DNA of 51,861 bases from CAYJAD01 sp964371225 (lineage in GTDB: Bacteria > Desulfobacterota > Desulfovibrionia > Desulfovibrionales > Desulfovibrionaceae), in contig CAYJNA010000006.1 in NCBI GenBank assembly GCA_964371225.1, positions 1 through 51,861 on the forward strand, read 5' to 3'. Positions 6,870 through 15,331 of the stretch are shown here, piece by piece. Numbering within the stretch: position 1 is the first letter of the stretch; every line of letters begins with the position of its first letter. Both the position numbers and the translations under genes were made by a program. The notes under the pieces are model-generated. The model ran no database searches. It saw nothing but the letters and a program-made list of their open reading frames with translations, and was not told where the DNA came from.

Positions 6870-8429
6870 CTATTTTGCAAAGCCTACGGCACGTCTTTCG
6901 CGTATAACAGTCACGCGAATTTGGCCAGGATACGTCATATTTTTTTCTATTTTCTCTGCAATATCTTTACAGAGTACATAGGTGGTATCATCATCCACAT
7001 TTTCAGAATTTACCATGACGCGAATTTCACGCCCTGCTTGAATGGCATAGGCCTTAGCCACACCATCAAAGGACGTGGCAATACCCTCTAAGTCCTCAAG
7101 ACGCTTCACGTAATTTTCTAACAATTCTTTACGTGCACCGGGGCGTGCACCGGATAAAGAATCTGCCGCTTGCACCAAAACAGCCAAAGCTGTTGAAGGA
7201 CGAATATCCTCATGGTGCGCGCCAATGGCGTGAATTATATCTTTAGATTCATTATATTTTTTGGCTATATCTGCCCCAATAAGTGCATGTGAGCCTTCCA
7301 CTTCATGGTCAACAGCCTTACCAATATCATGCAATAGACCTGCACGTTTGGCTTTCTTTATATCCATTCCCAATTCTGCAGCCATCATGCCACACAATGC
7401 GGAAACTTCTAAGGAGTGCTTTAAAACATTTTGTGTAAAAGAAGTACGGTACTTAAGTTGCCCAAGTAAGCGTACAATTTCAGGGTGAATGCCGTGTACA
7501 CCGGCGTCAAAGGTGGCTTGTTCGCCTGCTTCACGCACCTGTGCATCTAGCTCTTGTTCACATTTTTGCACTATATCTTCAATACGTGCCGGATGAATAC
7601 GACCATCTTGAATCAATCGTTCCAAAGCCATACGCGCCACTTGACGGCGTAAAGGGCTATAGGCCGATAAAATAACCGTTTCCGGCGTATCATCAATGAT
7701 TAAGTCCACACCGGTGGCCGCTTCAAGAGCTCTAATATTACGCCCTTCACGTCCAATGATGCGCCCTTTCATATCTTCACTAGGCAAGGTTACAGCGGTA
7801 ACCGTTTGTTCACAAACATAATCCCCAGCATAGCGCTGAATGGCATTACACAAAACTTCTTTAGCTTTACGATCTGCCGTTTCTTTAGCCTCGCTTTCAA
7901 TGAGGCGAATCATACGCGCCGCTTCGTGACGTGTGCGAGATTCTACCTCTTCAAAAAGGCGTGCTTTTGCTTCATCAGCAGTTAAACCGGAAATTTCCTG
8001 CAAGGATTTTTCTTGTTGATCTATACGAATTTGTAAGAATTCTTCTGTTTCAGCAAGAGCGCGTTCTTTACGAGCAAGATCTTTTTCTATGCCCAAAATA
8101 TCACGCTCTCGTGTGGTGGCAAGCTCCAGTTTTTCCTCGAGACGCCCACTCATTTCATCCATTTTACGTTCACGGGCTTTGAGCTCACGCTCACGCTCTT
8201 TAAAATCGCCTTCCATTTCGCGCTTTTGTTGAAAAAGATCATCTTGCCCTTGTAGCAACATTTCTTTTTTTTGTGCTTGAGCTTCTTTACGAGCTTCTTC
8301 CACAATGCGATTGGCCAGCACATTAGCATCACCAAGGCGCTTGGTAACCAAGAGCTTTTGTAACGTCATACCAATGCCAAGGCAAATTACAGCGATTACC
8401 ATCGCTATGCCCCATGTCATTGCATCCAT
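6870..8429 (-). CDS. rny: Ribonuclease Y
   Basis: 519 residues from the ATG at 8429, which has AGGAGG nine bases upstream; a longer in-frame extension (to 8522) lacks a comparable site and would precede the membrane anchor. One transmembrane helix lies at about 5-25, then a long charged coiled coil (about 30-200). A KH domain contains GRIIGREGRN (222-231), and the HD phosphohydrolase domain has HSLE (338-341) and HDIGK (367-371). RNase Y is a membrane-bound endoribonuclease that starts mRNA decay. Downstream are two terminators; upstream, in the same direction, are 6S RNA and zapA. The order zapA, 6S, rny fits Desulfovibrio-type genomes as I recall them. Confidence 0.93.
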   Translation of the reverse strand: MDAMTWGIAMVIAVICLGIGMTLQKLLVTKRLGDANVLANRIVEEARKEAQAQKKEMLLQGQDDLFQQKREMEGDFKERERELKARERKMDEMSGRLEEKLELATTRERDILGIEKDLARKERALAETEEFLQIRIDQQEKSLQEISGLTADEAKARLFEEVESRTRHEAARMIRLIESEAKETADRKAKEVLCNAIQRYAGDYVCEQTVTAVTLPSEDMKGRIIGREGRNIRALEAATGVDLIIDDTPETVILSAYSPLRRQVARMALERLIQDGRIHPARIEDIVQKCEQELDAQVREAGEQATFDAGVHGIHPEIVRLLGQLKYRTSFTQNVLKHSLEVSALCGMMAAELGMDIKKAKRAGLLHDIGKAVDHEVEGSHALIGADIAKKYNESKDIIHAIGAHHEDIRPSTALAVLVQAADSLSGARPGARKELLENYVKRLEDLEGIATSFDGVAKAYAIQAGREIRVMVNSENVDDDTTYVLCKDIAEKIEKNMTYPGQIRVTVIRERRAVGFAK

Positions 8430-8599
8430 TTCCCTTATCCTCCTATAAAAACAGGCATAACCCGACAAGCACCGGAATGTTGATAGTAAAATACCCGCAT
8501 TCCGTAGCAATACATCAAACAAGGGACTAAAGTGAGGAGCTTATAATATAAAATATAACAAAACCACGTGAACATATGTCCACATGGCCTTGCTAGCAC

Positions 8600-8645
8600 C
8601 CCGCATATAATGCGGATTGCATACGACTAGAAGGGTAATTACCCT
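8600..8645. repeat. Two small palindromes between rny and 6S RNA
   Basis: CCGCATATAATGCGG (8601-8615) is a short hairpin. AGGGTAATTACCCT (8632-8645) is a perfect 14-bp palindrome about 12 bases past the predicted 3' end of 6S RNA. They may help define the 6S 3' end or lie in the rny leader. Confidence 0.4.
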
Positions 8646-8657
8646 AAAAAGATGAAT

Positions 8658-8838
8658 TAATCCCCAGAATGCCGTGTGAGGAACTCGTTGCAGAACCTGA
8701 TTTCTCAGGGGGGGCACCGCAACTTTAACTTCAGGCTCCTCCTACAAGGGAGGCTTGCTCACCGCTAAAGTTTTAACACCCAATAATAAGCTTGTAAGGT
8801 CAGCAACGGCTCAACAATCACAAACCCTCCAGGGAATA
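8658..8838 (-). ncRNA. ssrS: 6S RNA
   Basis: The 180-nt gap between zapA and rny folds on the minus strand as 6S RNA does. A closing stem pairs the 5' end (TCCCTGGA, near 8828-8836) with the 3' end (TTCTGGGG, near 8661-8668). An inner helix pairs CGTTGC with GCAACG. A large open central bulge on the 5' side holds TTATTATTGGG-like promoter-mimicking sequence. A long upper arm contains AACTTTA/TAAAGTT and ends in CCTCC/GGAGG. 6S RNA mimics an open promoter and sequesters the housekeeping sigma-factor holoenzyme. Linkage to zapA is also the arrangement in E. coli. Ends are approximate. No covariance search was possible. Confidence 0.72.
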
Positions 8839-8848
8839 ATTAAATACA

Positions 8849-9112
8849 TCAAATCAATTCTTCTATTTTTGCAAGCATGGCGTCTAAGCGTTCTTGTGTA
8901 CTGCCTAGTTCTTCCTGTGCCTGTAATAAGTCGTCTGCAAGCCCCAGTACAAGGAAAGTAAGTAAAAGTTCCTTACTTGTACGTCCCCCATGAAGCCTCA
9001 ATTTTTCAAAGCGTTCTTCCACCAGCAATCTAGCTTTCTCCACTCGTGCTGCATCTACGCCTGCACGGAAACTGACTTCAAGCCCTAAAAGTGATAGCTT
9101 ATATTCTTGCAT
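8849..9112 (-). CDS. zapA: Cell division protein ZapA
   Basis: 87 residues. The N-terminal YKLSLLGLEVSFRAG is the ZapA-type strand/turn (family: V-I-LG-Y-V...), and the C-terminal half (about 55-87) is a heptad-rich dimerisation helix. ZapA binds FtsZ and crosslinks protofilaments to stabilise the Z-ring. It follows the zapB-like gene by 20 bp, and 6S RNA follows it, so processing of 6S from a zapBA transcript is possible. Confidence 0.85.
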   Translation of the reverse strand: MQEYKLSLLGLEVSFRAGVDAARVEKARLLVEERFEKLRLHGGRTSKELLLTFLVLGLADDLLQAQEELGSTQERLDAMLAKIEELI

Positions 9113-9132
9113 GGTGCGTCACTGATACGAAT

Positions 9133-9381
9133 TTAATCTAATTCCTTTAAAAGGTCTAACAAGGTGTCTACGCGTTGTAGCACATCGTCTTTGACTTGCT
9201 TTTCTTGTGTCAACAAGCCTTTTAGTGTCTGATTTTCATCTCGTAAAGATTGCAGCTCATTTTGTAGACTTGCCACTTGACCGCTGCTTTCTTCGAGAAT
9301 CCGCCTATTCTCTTCGCGAGTCCGCTCAAGTTCGTGCATGAGTCGGATTACTCGCTCTTCTAGCAAATTGAGTATTTCCAT
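9133..9381 (-). CDS. Small coiled-coil protein, ZapB-like
   Basis: 82 residues, almost entirely one predicted coiled coil, with leucine and isoleucine in heptads and charged residues elsewhere. Size and composition match ZapB, the cytoplasmic partner that binds ZapA at midcell. The immediate neighbourhood of zapA supports a division role. Coiled coils give weak homology signals, so the ZapB name is inferred from length and context. Confidence 0.65.
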   Translation of the reverse strand: MEILNLLEERVIRLMHELERTREENRRILEESSGQVASLQNELQSLRDENQTLKGLLTQEKQVKDDVLQRVDTLLDLLKELD

Positions 9382-9496
9382 AACTTAAAAATAACATTTA
9401 CTTGCCACCTTGGCAAGGAGCAATGAGGATAGTTTTGTAATTAATTTCTCAATTTTTATTTTTTCTTTATATATCTACACATTAAAAAATAAAAAT

Positions 9497-10915
9497 TTAT
9501 TTCTTAGGGATAATTTTTAGTGGTGCTCGCGCCACGCCTAAATGCCCTTCCGGCACATTTTTTGTTACCACAGAACCTGCACCCACTAAAGCCCCATCGC
9601 CCACCGTTACAGGCGCCACTAAAGCCGTATTACTGCCTATAAATGCACCGGCGCCCACTGTGGTATGATGCTTATTTTTTCCATCATAATTACACGTGAT
9701 GGTTCCAGCGCCCACATTGGCACCAGCCCCCACATGTGCATCCCCCACATAACTTAAGTGATTTACTTTAGCCCCTTTATCCAAGGTAGCTTTTTTGATT
9801 TCTACAAAATTGCCCACTTTAGTTTCTTCTGCCAGTTCTGTTTGCGGGCGAAGGCGTGCAAAAGGGCCCACCACAGCTTTTCTACCCACTCTTGCTTGCT
9901 GTATATGGCTGAAATTCAACACTTGTGCATACTCATCAATATGGGCATCACGCAGTACACAGTGGGATTGAACCACAGCCCCAGCCCCCACATGACTTTT
10001 GCCATAAATTTCGCAGGGGCCAAAAATTTCTGCCCCAGGGGAAAGGCTCACCTCAGCCCCCAGCACTACGCATTCAGGACTATGCACCATGACACCAGAA
10101 GCTATGGCTGCTTTTACTTTACTGCGACTTAAAAGTTGTTCTGCATAAATAAGTTCTTGTAAGGTATTAACACCCATAAGATGCGCGCCCTCTTCTTCTG
10201 TATTGCCACATAAAATACCGCGCACACTGTGCCCATGTTTTCTGGCTAGCTGGATAAGATCCGTAATATAAAATTCATTACTTTTGTTTTTATTGGTAAT
10301 CATGGGCAAAAGTTTTACCAAAGTAGGTACATAGAGCATATACATACCAGCATTTACTTCACCGGTAGGAAAGCCATACATTTCTTCGCTATAATCTTTT
10401 GCTTCCACAATGGCTAACACATCGCCATTTTCTTCGCCCACGCCGCCCACTTCACCAAGACGCACCACACGCCCGTAAGTATTGGCATAGGGAACTAAAA
10501 TACTAGCAAAACCTATTTCTGTACTAGCGATTTTATTTTCATGCACATGTGCTTGCACCTCTTCCATAAATCTATGCACCACTTCAGTGCTTACAAGAGG
10601 CGTATCCCCATTAATAACAAGAACATACGCCGCCTTTTTTTCTACTAACTGGGGCAAGGCTTGTAAAAGAGCATGCCCTGTGCCCCTTTGTTCCGTTTGC
10701 ATAATAAAATGCATATCTTCATGGGCATACGCGGCACGAATTTCATCAGCCCTATGGCCAATAACTGTCCAAACATTTTTTCCAAAAATAGGACGCAAAG
10801 CACGCAATACATGCGATAATATTGGCTGTTCCAAAAGGTTATTTAACACTTTTGGTTTATAGGAGTTCATACGTGTTCCCTTGCCAGCTGCTAAAATAAG
10901 TGCCACGTTTGCCAT
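9497..10915 (-). CDS. glmU: Bifunctional GlcNAc-1-P uridyltransferase / GlcN-1-P acetyltransferase
   Basis: 472 residues. The N-terminal pyrophosphorylase domain has LILAAGKGTRM (6-16), the uridyl-acceptor region QTEQRGTGHA and NGDTPL. The C-terminal left-handed beta helix shows hexapeptide repeats (for example VGAGANVGAGTITCNYDGK) with the acetyltransferase active-site region. GlmU acetylates glucosamine-1-phosphate and then makes UDP-GlcNAc for peptidoglycan and LPS. It follows clpB by 14 bp and probably shares its transcript. It acts downstream of GlmS, whose only trace in this window is a deletion remnant. Confidence 0.94.
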   Translation of the reverse strand: MANVALILAAGKGTRMNSYKPKVLNNLLEQPILSHVLRALRPIFGKNVWTVIGHRADEIRAAYAHEDMHFIMQTEQRGTGHALLQALPQLVEKKAAYVLVINGDTPLVSTEVVHRFMEEVQAHVHENKIASTEIGFASILVPYANTYGRVVRLGEVGGVGEENGDVLAIVEAKDYSEEMYGFPTGEVNAGMYMLYVPTLVKLLPMITNKNKSNEFYITDLIQLARKHGHSVRGILCGNTEEEGAHLMGVNTLQELIYAEQLLSRSKVKAAIASGVMVHSPECVVLGAEVSLSPGAEIFGPCEIYGKSHVGAGAVVQSHCVLRDAHIDEYAQVLNFSHIQQARVGRKAVVGPFARLRPQTELAEETKVGNFVEIKKATLDKGAKVNHLSYVGDAHVGAGANVGAGTITCNYDGKNKHHTTVGAGAFIGSNTALVAPVTVGDGALVGAGSVVTKNVPEGHLGVARAPLKIIPKK

Positions 10916-10929
10916 ATAATATATCCTAT

Positions 10930-13539
10930 TTAAATAGTTTGTGTGAATACAAGTGCATCATCTTGCACATCCACAACAACACTGTGTCCGTCCACAATAT
11001 CACCGGCAATAAGTTTGCGTGCCAAGGGAGTTTCCACATGATGCTGCAAATAACGCTTCAAGGGCCGTGCACCATATAAGGGGTCATAACCGGCCTCTGC
11101 CACAAAAATACGTGCTGATTCTGTTAATGTTAGCTGTACCTTACGTTCTTCAAGCCTTGTGCGCAAGCGCTCCAAAAGCAAATCTACAATACGTTCTATT
11201 TGTTGTAAGGTCAGCGGTGTAAAGAGTACAGTTTCATCTATTCTGTTAAGAAATTCCGGCCTAAAGTGGGCGCGCAACTCTTCCATAACCTTCTTGTGTA
11301 CATCATCTGCAAGAATACCGGTATTGTCAATACCTTCTACCAAATGCATGGAGCCGATATTTGATGTCATAATAACAATGCAGTGACGGAAGTCCACCGT
11401 GCGCCCTTGGCTATCAGTCAAACGTCCATCATCCAAAAGCTGCAATAGGGTATTAAAGACATCCGGATGGGCTTTTTCAATTTCATCAAATAAAATCACA
11501 GAATAAGGCTTACGACGCACCGCTTCAGTGAGCTGACCCCCTTCATCATAGCCCACATAGCCGGGAGGGGCACCAATAAGACGCGCCACCGAGTGTTTTT
11601 CCATATACTCACTCATATCAAGGCGTACCATATTGTCTTCTGTGTCAAACAAAGCTTGCGCTAAGGCCTTAGAAAGCTCCGTCTTCCCCACCCCAGTGGG
11701 GCCTAAGAAGAGGAAAGAACCTGTGGGACGCATGGGGTCTGCCAAGCCAGCACGAGCACGAAGCACCGCATCGGCCACAGCTTTCACCGCATTTTCTTGA
11801 CCTACCACTCTCTCATGTAATTCATCGCCAAGACGCAGGAGTTTTTCGCGTTCAGATTCCATCAAGCGTGCCACAGGAATACCCGTCCAATGCCCCACAA
11901 TGGCGGCAATATCTTCTGGGCGTACTTCCTGTTTCAACAAGCGCTGCTTTCCTTCACTGCCATTTTCTGCTTCTTCTAACTCTTTTTGTAAAGAATGAAG
12001 CGTAGAATACTTCAGCTCAGCCGCACGATTCAAATCATACGCTCTTTCAGCTTGTTCAATGGCCAAACGCGTTTGCTCTATGCGCTCTTTAATGGCACGT
12101 ACCGTATCAATGGAACCCTTTTCAGCTTCCCATTGCCCGCGCAATAAGCCTTGTCCCACGCGTAATTCGGCCAATTCGCCTTCCAATTTTTGTAAACGCT
12201 CTTGTGAGGCCATATCGGTTTCACGGCGTAAAGCTTCACGCTCAATTTCCAATTGCATGACTTTACGATTCACCACATCCAATTCTTCCGGTAATGAATC
12301 AATTTCCGTGCGAATCATGGCTGCGGCTTCGTCTACCAAGTCTATGGCTTTGTCCGGCAATTGCCTATCGCTAATATAACGATGCGAAAGTGTCACCGCT
12401 TCCACAATGGCAGAATCACTGATGCGCACCCCATGATGCACTTCAAAGCGTTCCTTCAAGCCTCGTAAAATAGAAATGGTATCTTCCACTGTGGGCTCTT
12501 CCACCATAACCGGCTGGAAACGACGCTCAAGGGCGGGATCTTTTTCAATATACTTACGGTATTCATCCACCGTGGTTGCGCCCACACAATGCAATTCACC
12601 ACGCGCCAACATGGGCTTGAGTAAATTGCCCGCATCCATGGAGCCTTCACCCTTGCCCGCACCAACTATGGTATGCAATTCATCAATAAAGAGAATGATT
12701 TTCCCTTCTGACTGCTGCACTTCATTCAAAACTGCCTTCAAACGCTCTTCAAATTCACCGCGGTACTTAGCCCCTGCAATCAATGCCCCCATATCTAAAG
12801 AATATAAAGACTTTCCTTGCAAACTTTCAGGCACATCACCATTCACAATGCGAAAAGCTAAACCTTCCACAATGGCTGTCTTTCCTACGCCGGCCTCACC
12901 AATAAGCACAGGGTTATTTTTGGTACGGCGCGATAAAATACGCACCACGCGGCGAATTTCTTCATCACGGCCAATGACAGGATCCATTTTTCCCTGCCGC
13001 GCCGCTTCCACAAGGTCACGCCCATACTTGGTAAGAGCCTCAAAGGTCTCTTCAGGGTTGGCACTGGTCACCCTTGCACCGCCACGCAACTCTTCCATGG
13101 CCATGACAAAACGAGCCTTAGTTATATTATATTCTTTCCACAGCATTCCCAAAGGCGTCGCCGGTGGCTGATCTGCCAAGGAGGCAAAAAGATGATCTAC
13201 ACTGACATATTCATCCTTCATGCGCTTAGCTTCGGTTTCTGCATCGGCAAGAACCTTGGCAAGACGCTGTGTTATTAATATCTTATCCATGTCCATGCCG
13301 GGAGTAGCCCCTCCGGTCACTGTGGGGCGCTTCGTCAATACATTTTGCAAAGCCACTTCCAAAGCACGAACTTGAATACCCATATGCTCTAAAATACGCG
13401 GCACTATGCCCTTTTCTTGCTGCACCAAGGCCAAAGCCATGTGCTCCACATCACTTTCCTGATGCTTATATCCTGCAGCAATGCTTTGAGCTTCTGTGAT
13501 GGATCCACGAGCTTTTTCTGTAAATTTACTGATGTCCAT
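10930..13539 (-). CDS. clpB: ATP-dependent disaggregase ClpB
   Basis: 869 residues, full length. The N-terminal Clp-N repeats occupy about 1-145. NBD1 has Walker A GEAGVGKT (214-221) and Walker B ILFIDELHT. A middle coiled-coil domain spans about 410-525. NBD2 has GPTGVGKTELSKALA (near 612) and VILFDEIEKAHPDV. ClpB threads aggregated protein through its hexamer with DnaK/DnaJ. The start has GTAGGAGA upstream and a TATAAT-like box close by. The cbpA-type dnaJ gene lies upstream on the same strand, beyond a 630-bp repeat-rich gap. Confidence 0.96.
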   Translation of the reverse strand: MDISKFTEKARGSITEAQSIAAGYKHQESDVEHMALALVQQEKGIVPRILEHMGIQVRALEVALQNVLTKRPTVTGGATPGMDMDKILITQRLAKVLADAETEAKRMKDEYVSVDHLFASLADQPPATPLGMLWKEYNITKARFVMAMEELRGGARVTSANPEETFEALTKYGRDLVEAARQGKMDPVIGRDEEIRRVVRILSRRTKNNPVLIGEAGVGKTAIVEGLAFRIVNGDVPESLQGKSLYSLDMGALIAGAKYRGEFEERLKAVLNEVQQSEGKIILFIDELHTIVGAGKGEGSMDAGNLLKPMLARGELHCVGATTVDEYRKYIEKDPALERRFQPVMVEEPTVEDTISILRGLKERFEVHHGVRISDSAIVEAVTLSHRYISDRQLPDKAIDLVDEAAAMIRTEIDSLPEELDVVNRKVMQLEIEREALRRETDMASQERLQKLEGELAELRVGQGLLRGQWEAEKGSIDTVRAIKERIEQTRLAIEQAERAYDLNRAAELKYSTLHSLQKELEEAENGSEGKQRLLKQEVRPEDIAAIVGHWTGIPVARLMESEREKLLRLGDELHERVVGQENAVKAVADAVLRARAGLADPMRPTGSFLFLGPTGVGKTELSKALAQALFDTEDNMVRLDMSEYMEKHSVARLIGAPPGYVGYDEGGQLTEAVRRKPYSVILFDEIEKAHPDVFNTLLQLLDDGRLTDSQGRTVDFRHCIVIMTSNIGSMHLVEGIDNTGILADDVHKKVMEELRAHFRPEFLNRIDETVLFTPLTLQQIERIVDLLLERLRTRLEERKVQLTLTESARIFVAEAGYDPLYGARPLKRYLQHHVETPLARKLIAGDIVDGHSVVVDVQDDALVFTQTI

Positions 13540-13772
13540 AGTATTCTCCTACATATATTATTATATTTTTTGGCTTGGCATTGCCGGGGAGAAAAAACGC
13601 CTAGGCGCAAGGTATCCATAAGGTACTAAAACACTCACGAATACAAAGCCCTTGGGGGCGGTTTTAGGAAAAAAGTTTTCCTCTCCAGAGCCTACCCTTC
13701 AAAAAAAATGGCGGCAAAGTTCTTCACACATAGATACCTATGACCGCGTTTTATCATAACAGCCCCTACCTT

Positions 13773-13833
13773 CCCCTCCTTGTGCGCTAGCACTGTAAGG
13801 AGGGGTGACAAAAGAGGCTACGGCTCTTTTGTC
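13773..13833. repeat. Two adjacent hairpins
   Basis: CCCCTCCTT (13773-13781) pairs with AAGGAGGGG (13797-13805), with an inner GTGC/GCAC around GCTA. One base later GACAAAAGAG (13807-13816) pairs with CTCTTTTGTC (13824-13833). Neither is followed by a clear T-run. Confidence 0.6.
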
Positions 13834-13842
13834 GGGGTGGTT

Positions 13843-13926
13843 TAACTACCGCTATTTGGCGCTTTTGTCTCCTTTTACAGGATACGAAGCAGTAGTTACC
13901 ATAATTTCACACCACAAAAGCGCCAA
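13843..13926. repeat. Long nested inverted repeat
   Basis: TTGGCGCTTTTGT (13856-13868) and ACAAAAGCGCCAA (13914-13926) are perfect 13-bp arms 45 bp apart. TAACTAC (13843-13849) and GTAGTTA (13892-13898) form a second, interleaved pair, so alternative folds are possible. Confidence 0.55.
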
Positions 13927-13960
13927 TGGTGTTTTTTGGGTAATTTTAGTAATTTTCAGA

Positions 13961-14058
13961 TTTTGGAGGCGCACAAGAAAGAGTTTTTTTTCCTGCGTAA
14001 GCGTACTTTAGTACGTGCGTATAAGGAAAAAAAACTCTGACGCTGTGCGCATCCAAAA
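13961..14058. repeat. 98-nt nested palindromic element
   Basis: Three nested arms share one centre. Outer: TTTTGGAGGCGCACA (13961-13975) with TGTGCGCATCCAAAA (14044-14058), one mismatch. Middle: AAGAGTTTTTTTTCCT with AAGGAAAAAAAACTC. Inner: CGTAC/GTACG around TTTA (14002-14015). The whole segment can extrude as a cruciform or fold as a long RNA hairpin. Confidence 0.65.
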
Positions 14059-14160
14059 GATAAATTATGCTAAAGTACGCAAAAGCAACAATACTATCGC
14101 ATACAAAACAAACCTTCCCCACTAAAGGGAAAAAACTGACGCAGCGCGCATCCAAAAGAT
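14037..14160. repeat. 25-bp direct repeat pair, 99 bp apart
   Basis: CTGACGCTGTGCGCATCCAA begins copy 1 (14037-14061) and CTGACGCAGCGCGCATCCAA begins copy 2 (14136-14160); both continue AAGAT. They differ at two positions. Copy 1 overlaps the right arm of the 98-nt palindrome; copy 2 abuts the 3' end of cbpA. Confidence 0.6.
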
Positions 14161-14170
14161 ATATTTTAAA

Positions 14171-15139
14171 CTATTCCGCTTCCGTGACATCGCGCACAGT
14201 GAAAGTAGAGACTTCTGCTAACTGTTCAAAAAGCGCACGTTCTTCGTCAGTCAAAACATCAGGAACCTTAATCATGGCGCGCACCATTTGATCCCCGCGA
14301 GCACCCTCTTTCCCTAAACCGCGTCCGCGTAAACGAAAACGCCGCCCTGAAGAAGTACCCTGCGGAATATTCATTTCTATTTCACCTTCCAAAGTAGGAA
14401 TACGCGCTTTAACACCTAGAGCAGCTTCCCAAGGCGTCAAAAGCAAATCATAACTAATATCCATGCCATCCACAGAGAACAAAGCATGCGGCATAAACTT
14501 TAAACGCAAAAATAAATCTCCGGAGGCTCCTCCAGTATGACTGGGCTCACCTTGACCTGTGAGACGCAGCTTGGAACCTTCCTTAGACCCTGCTGGAATA
14601 TTTACTTCTAAATCACGCTTACCCTGAGAACCGTTTAAAGTAATGGTACGGCGATTGCCCTTAAGGGCATCTTCTAAGGTAATAACAATTTCGGCCTGAA
14701 TATCCTTGCCCTTACTGGGGCGACGCGAAAAGCCCCCAAAGGGATCTGCACCAAAACCACCTTGAGCACCACCAAAGCCACCAAAAGAAGCTCCACCGCG
14801 CCCTGCTTGACCAAAAAGAGTTTCAAAGAAGTCGGAAAAATCTCCATTGCCGCTAAAACCGCCTCCAAAACCTTGGCCTCCAAAACCACCGGCGTTAAAT
14901 TGCTGCCCATGCTGCCAATTATGCCCTAATTGATCATACATTTTACGCTTTTCAGGATCCTTGAGCACTTCATAAGCTTCATTGAGTTCTTTAAACTTTT
15001 CCTCAGCTTTGGCATCACCGGGGTTTAAATCGGGATGATAACTACGTGCTAATTTTTTAAAAGCTTTGGCTATTTCTTCCTTGGTAGCTTTACGGTCTAC
15101 CCCTAAAAGTTGATAATAGTCTTTATAAGAAACACTCAT
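14171..15139 (-). CDS. cbpA: CbpA-type DnaJ co-chaperone
   Basis: 322 residues from the ATG at 15139, which has GGAGG six bases upstream; an ATG five codons earlier is less well placed. A J-domain (about 1-70, KDYYQLLGVDR and HPD at YHPDLNPG) is followed by a Gly/Phe-rich linker (about 75-130). Two DnaJ C-terminal beta domains follow, without the CxxCxGxG zinc finger of true DnaJ. This is the CbpA/type II architecture, which delivers clients to DnaK. It is a single gene between the secF terminator and the repeat-rich gap; clpB lies beyond. Confidence 0.85.
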   Translation of the reverse strand: MSVSYKDYYQLLGVDRKATKEEIAKAFKKLARSYHPDLNPGDAKAEEKFKELNEAYEVLKDPEKRKMYDQLGHNWQHGQQFNAGGFGGQGFGGGFSGNGDFSDFFETLFGQAGRGGASFGGFGGAQGGFGADPFGGFSRRPSKGKDIQAEIVITLEDALKGNRRTITLNGSQGKRDLEVNIPAGSKEGSKLRLTGQGEPSHTGGASGDLFLRLKFMPHALFSVDGMDISYDLLLTPWEAALGVKARIPTLEGEIEMNIPQGTSSGRRFRLRGRGLGKEGARGDQMVRAMIKVPDVLTDEERALFEQLAEVSTFTVRDVTEAE

Positions 15140-15227
15140 ACAATCCTCCAACAATATGCTCGAGCTCTCACGAAAATACGCTCAATCAAACAGTAAATAA
15201 GACCAGAAAAATTCTCGTCAATGGTTA

Positions 15228-15270
15228 CAAAAAAAAGAGGGAGCCGCTTTCTCTGAAAAAAGGACTCCCT
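15228..15270 (-). terminator. Intrinsic terminator after secF
   Basis: GGGAG (15239-15243) pairs with CTCCC (15265-15269). The minus strand then reads CTCTTTTTTTT. It ends the yajC-secD-secF operon. Confidence 0.7.
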
Positions 15271-15331
15271 TATATAAGCACCTAAGGCATACTTTTACAC
15301 GCACACCTCATGCCCACAGGATAGGGTATAC

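Larger units (their letters stand above)
13540..14170. other. 631-bp gap, repeat-rich, no gene seen
   Basis: No frame reads as a plausible protein. Besides the hairpins listed separately, AGGAAAA/TTTTCCT (13666-13682) forms another small stem. The clpB promoter should lie at the left end. The density of inverted repeats, more than five in 500 bp, is unlike the rest of the window. Confidence 0.6.

Noticed and set aside
8755..8961. Plus-strand open frame overlapping 6S RNA and zapA
   Set aside because: It runs antisense to zapA and through the structured 6S segment, with no ribosome-binding site.
12476..13171. Plus-strand 231-codon open frame
   Set aside because: Antisense to clpB NBD1; Ser/Arg/Pro-rich shadow of a conserved gene.
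13540..14170. Integron or phage attachment site
   Set aside because: Palindromes are abundant, but no integrase, tRNA or cassette array is present in the window.
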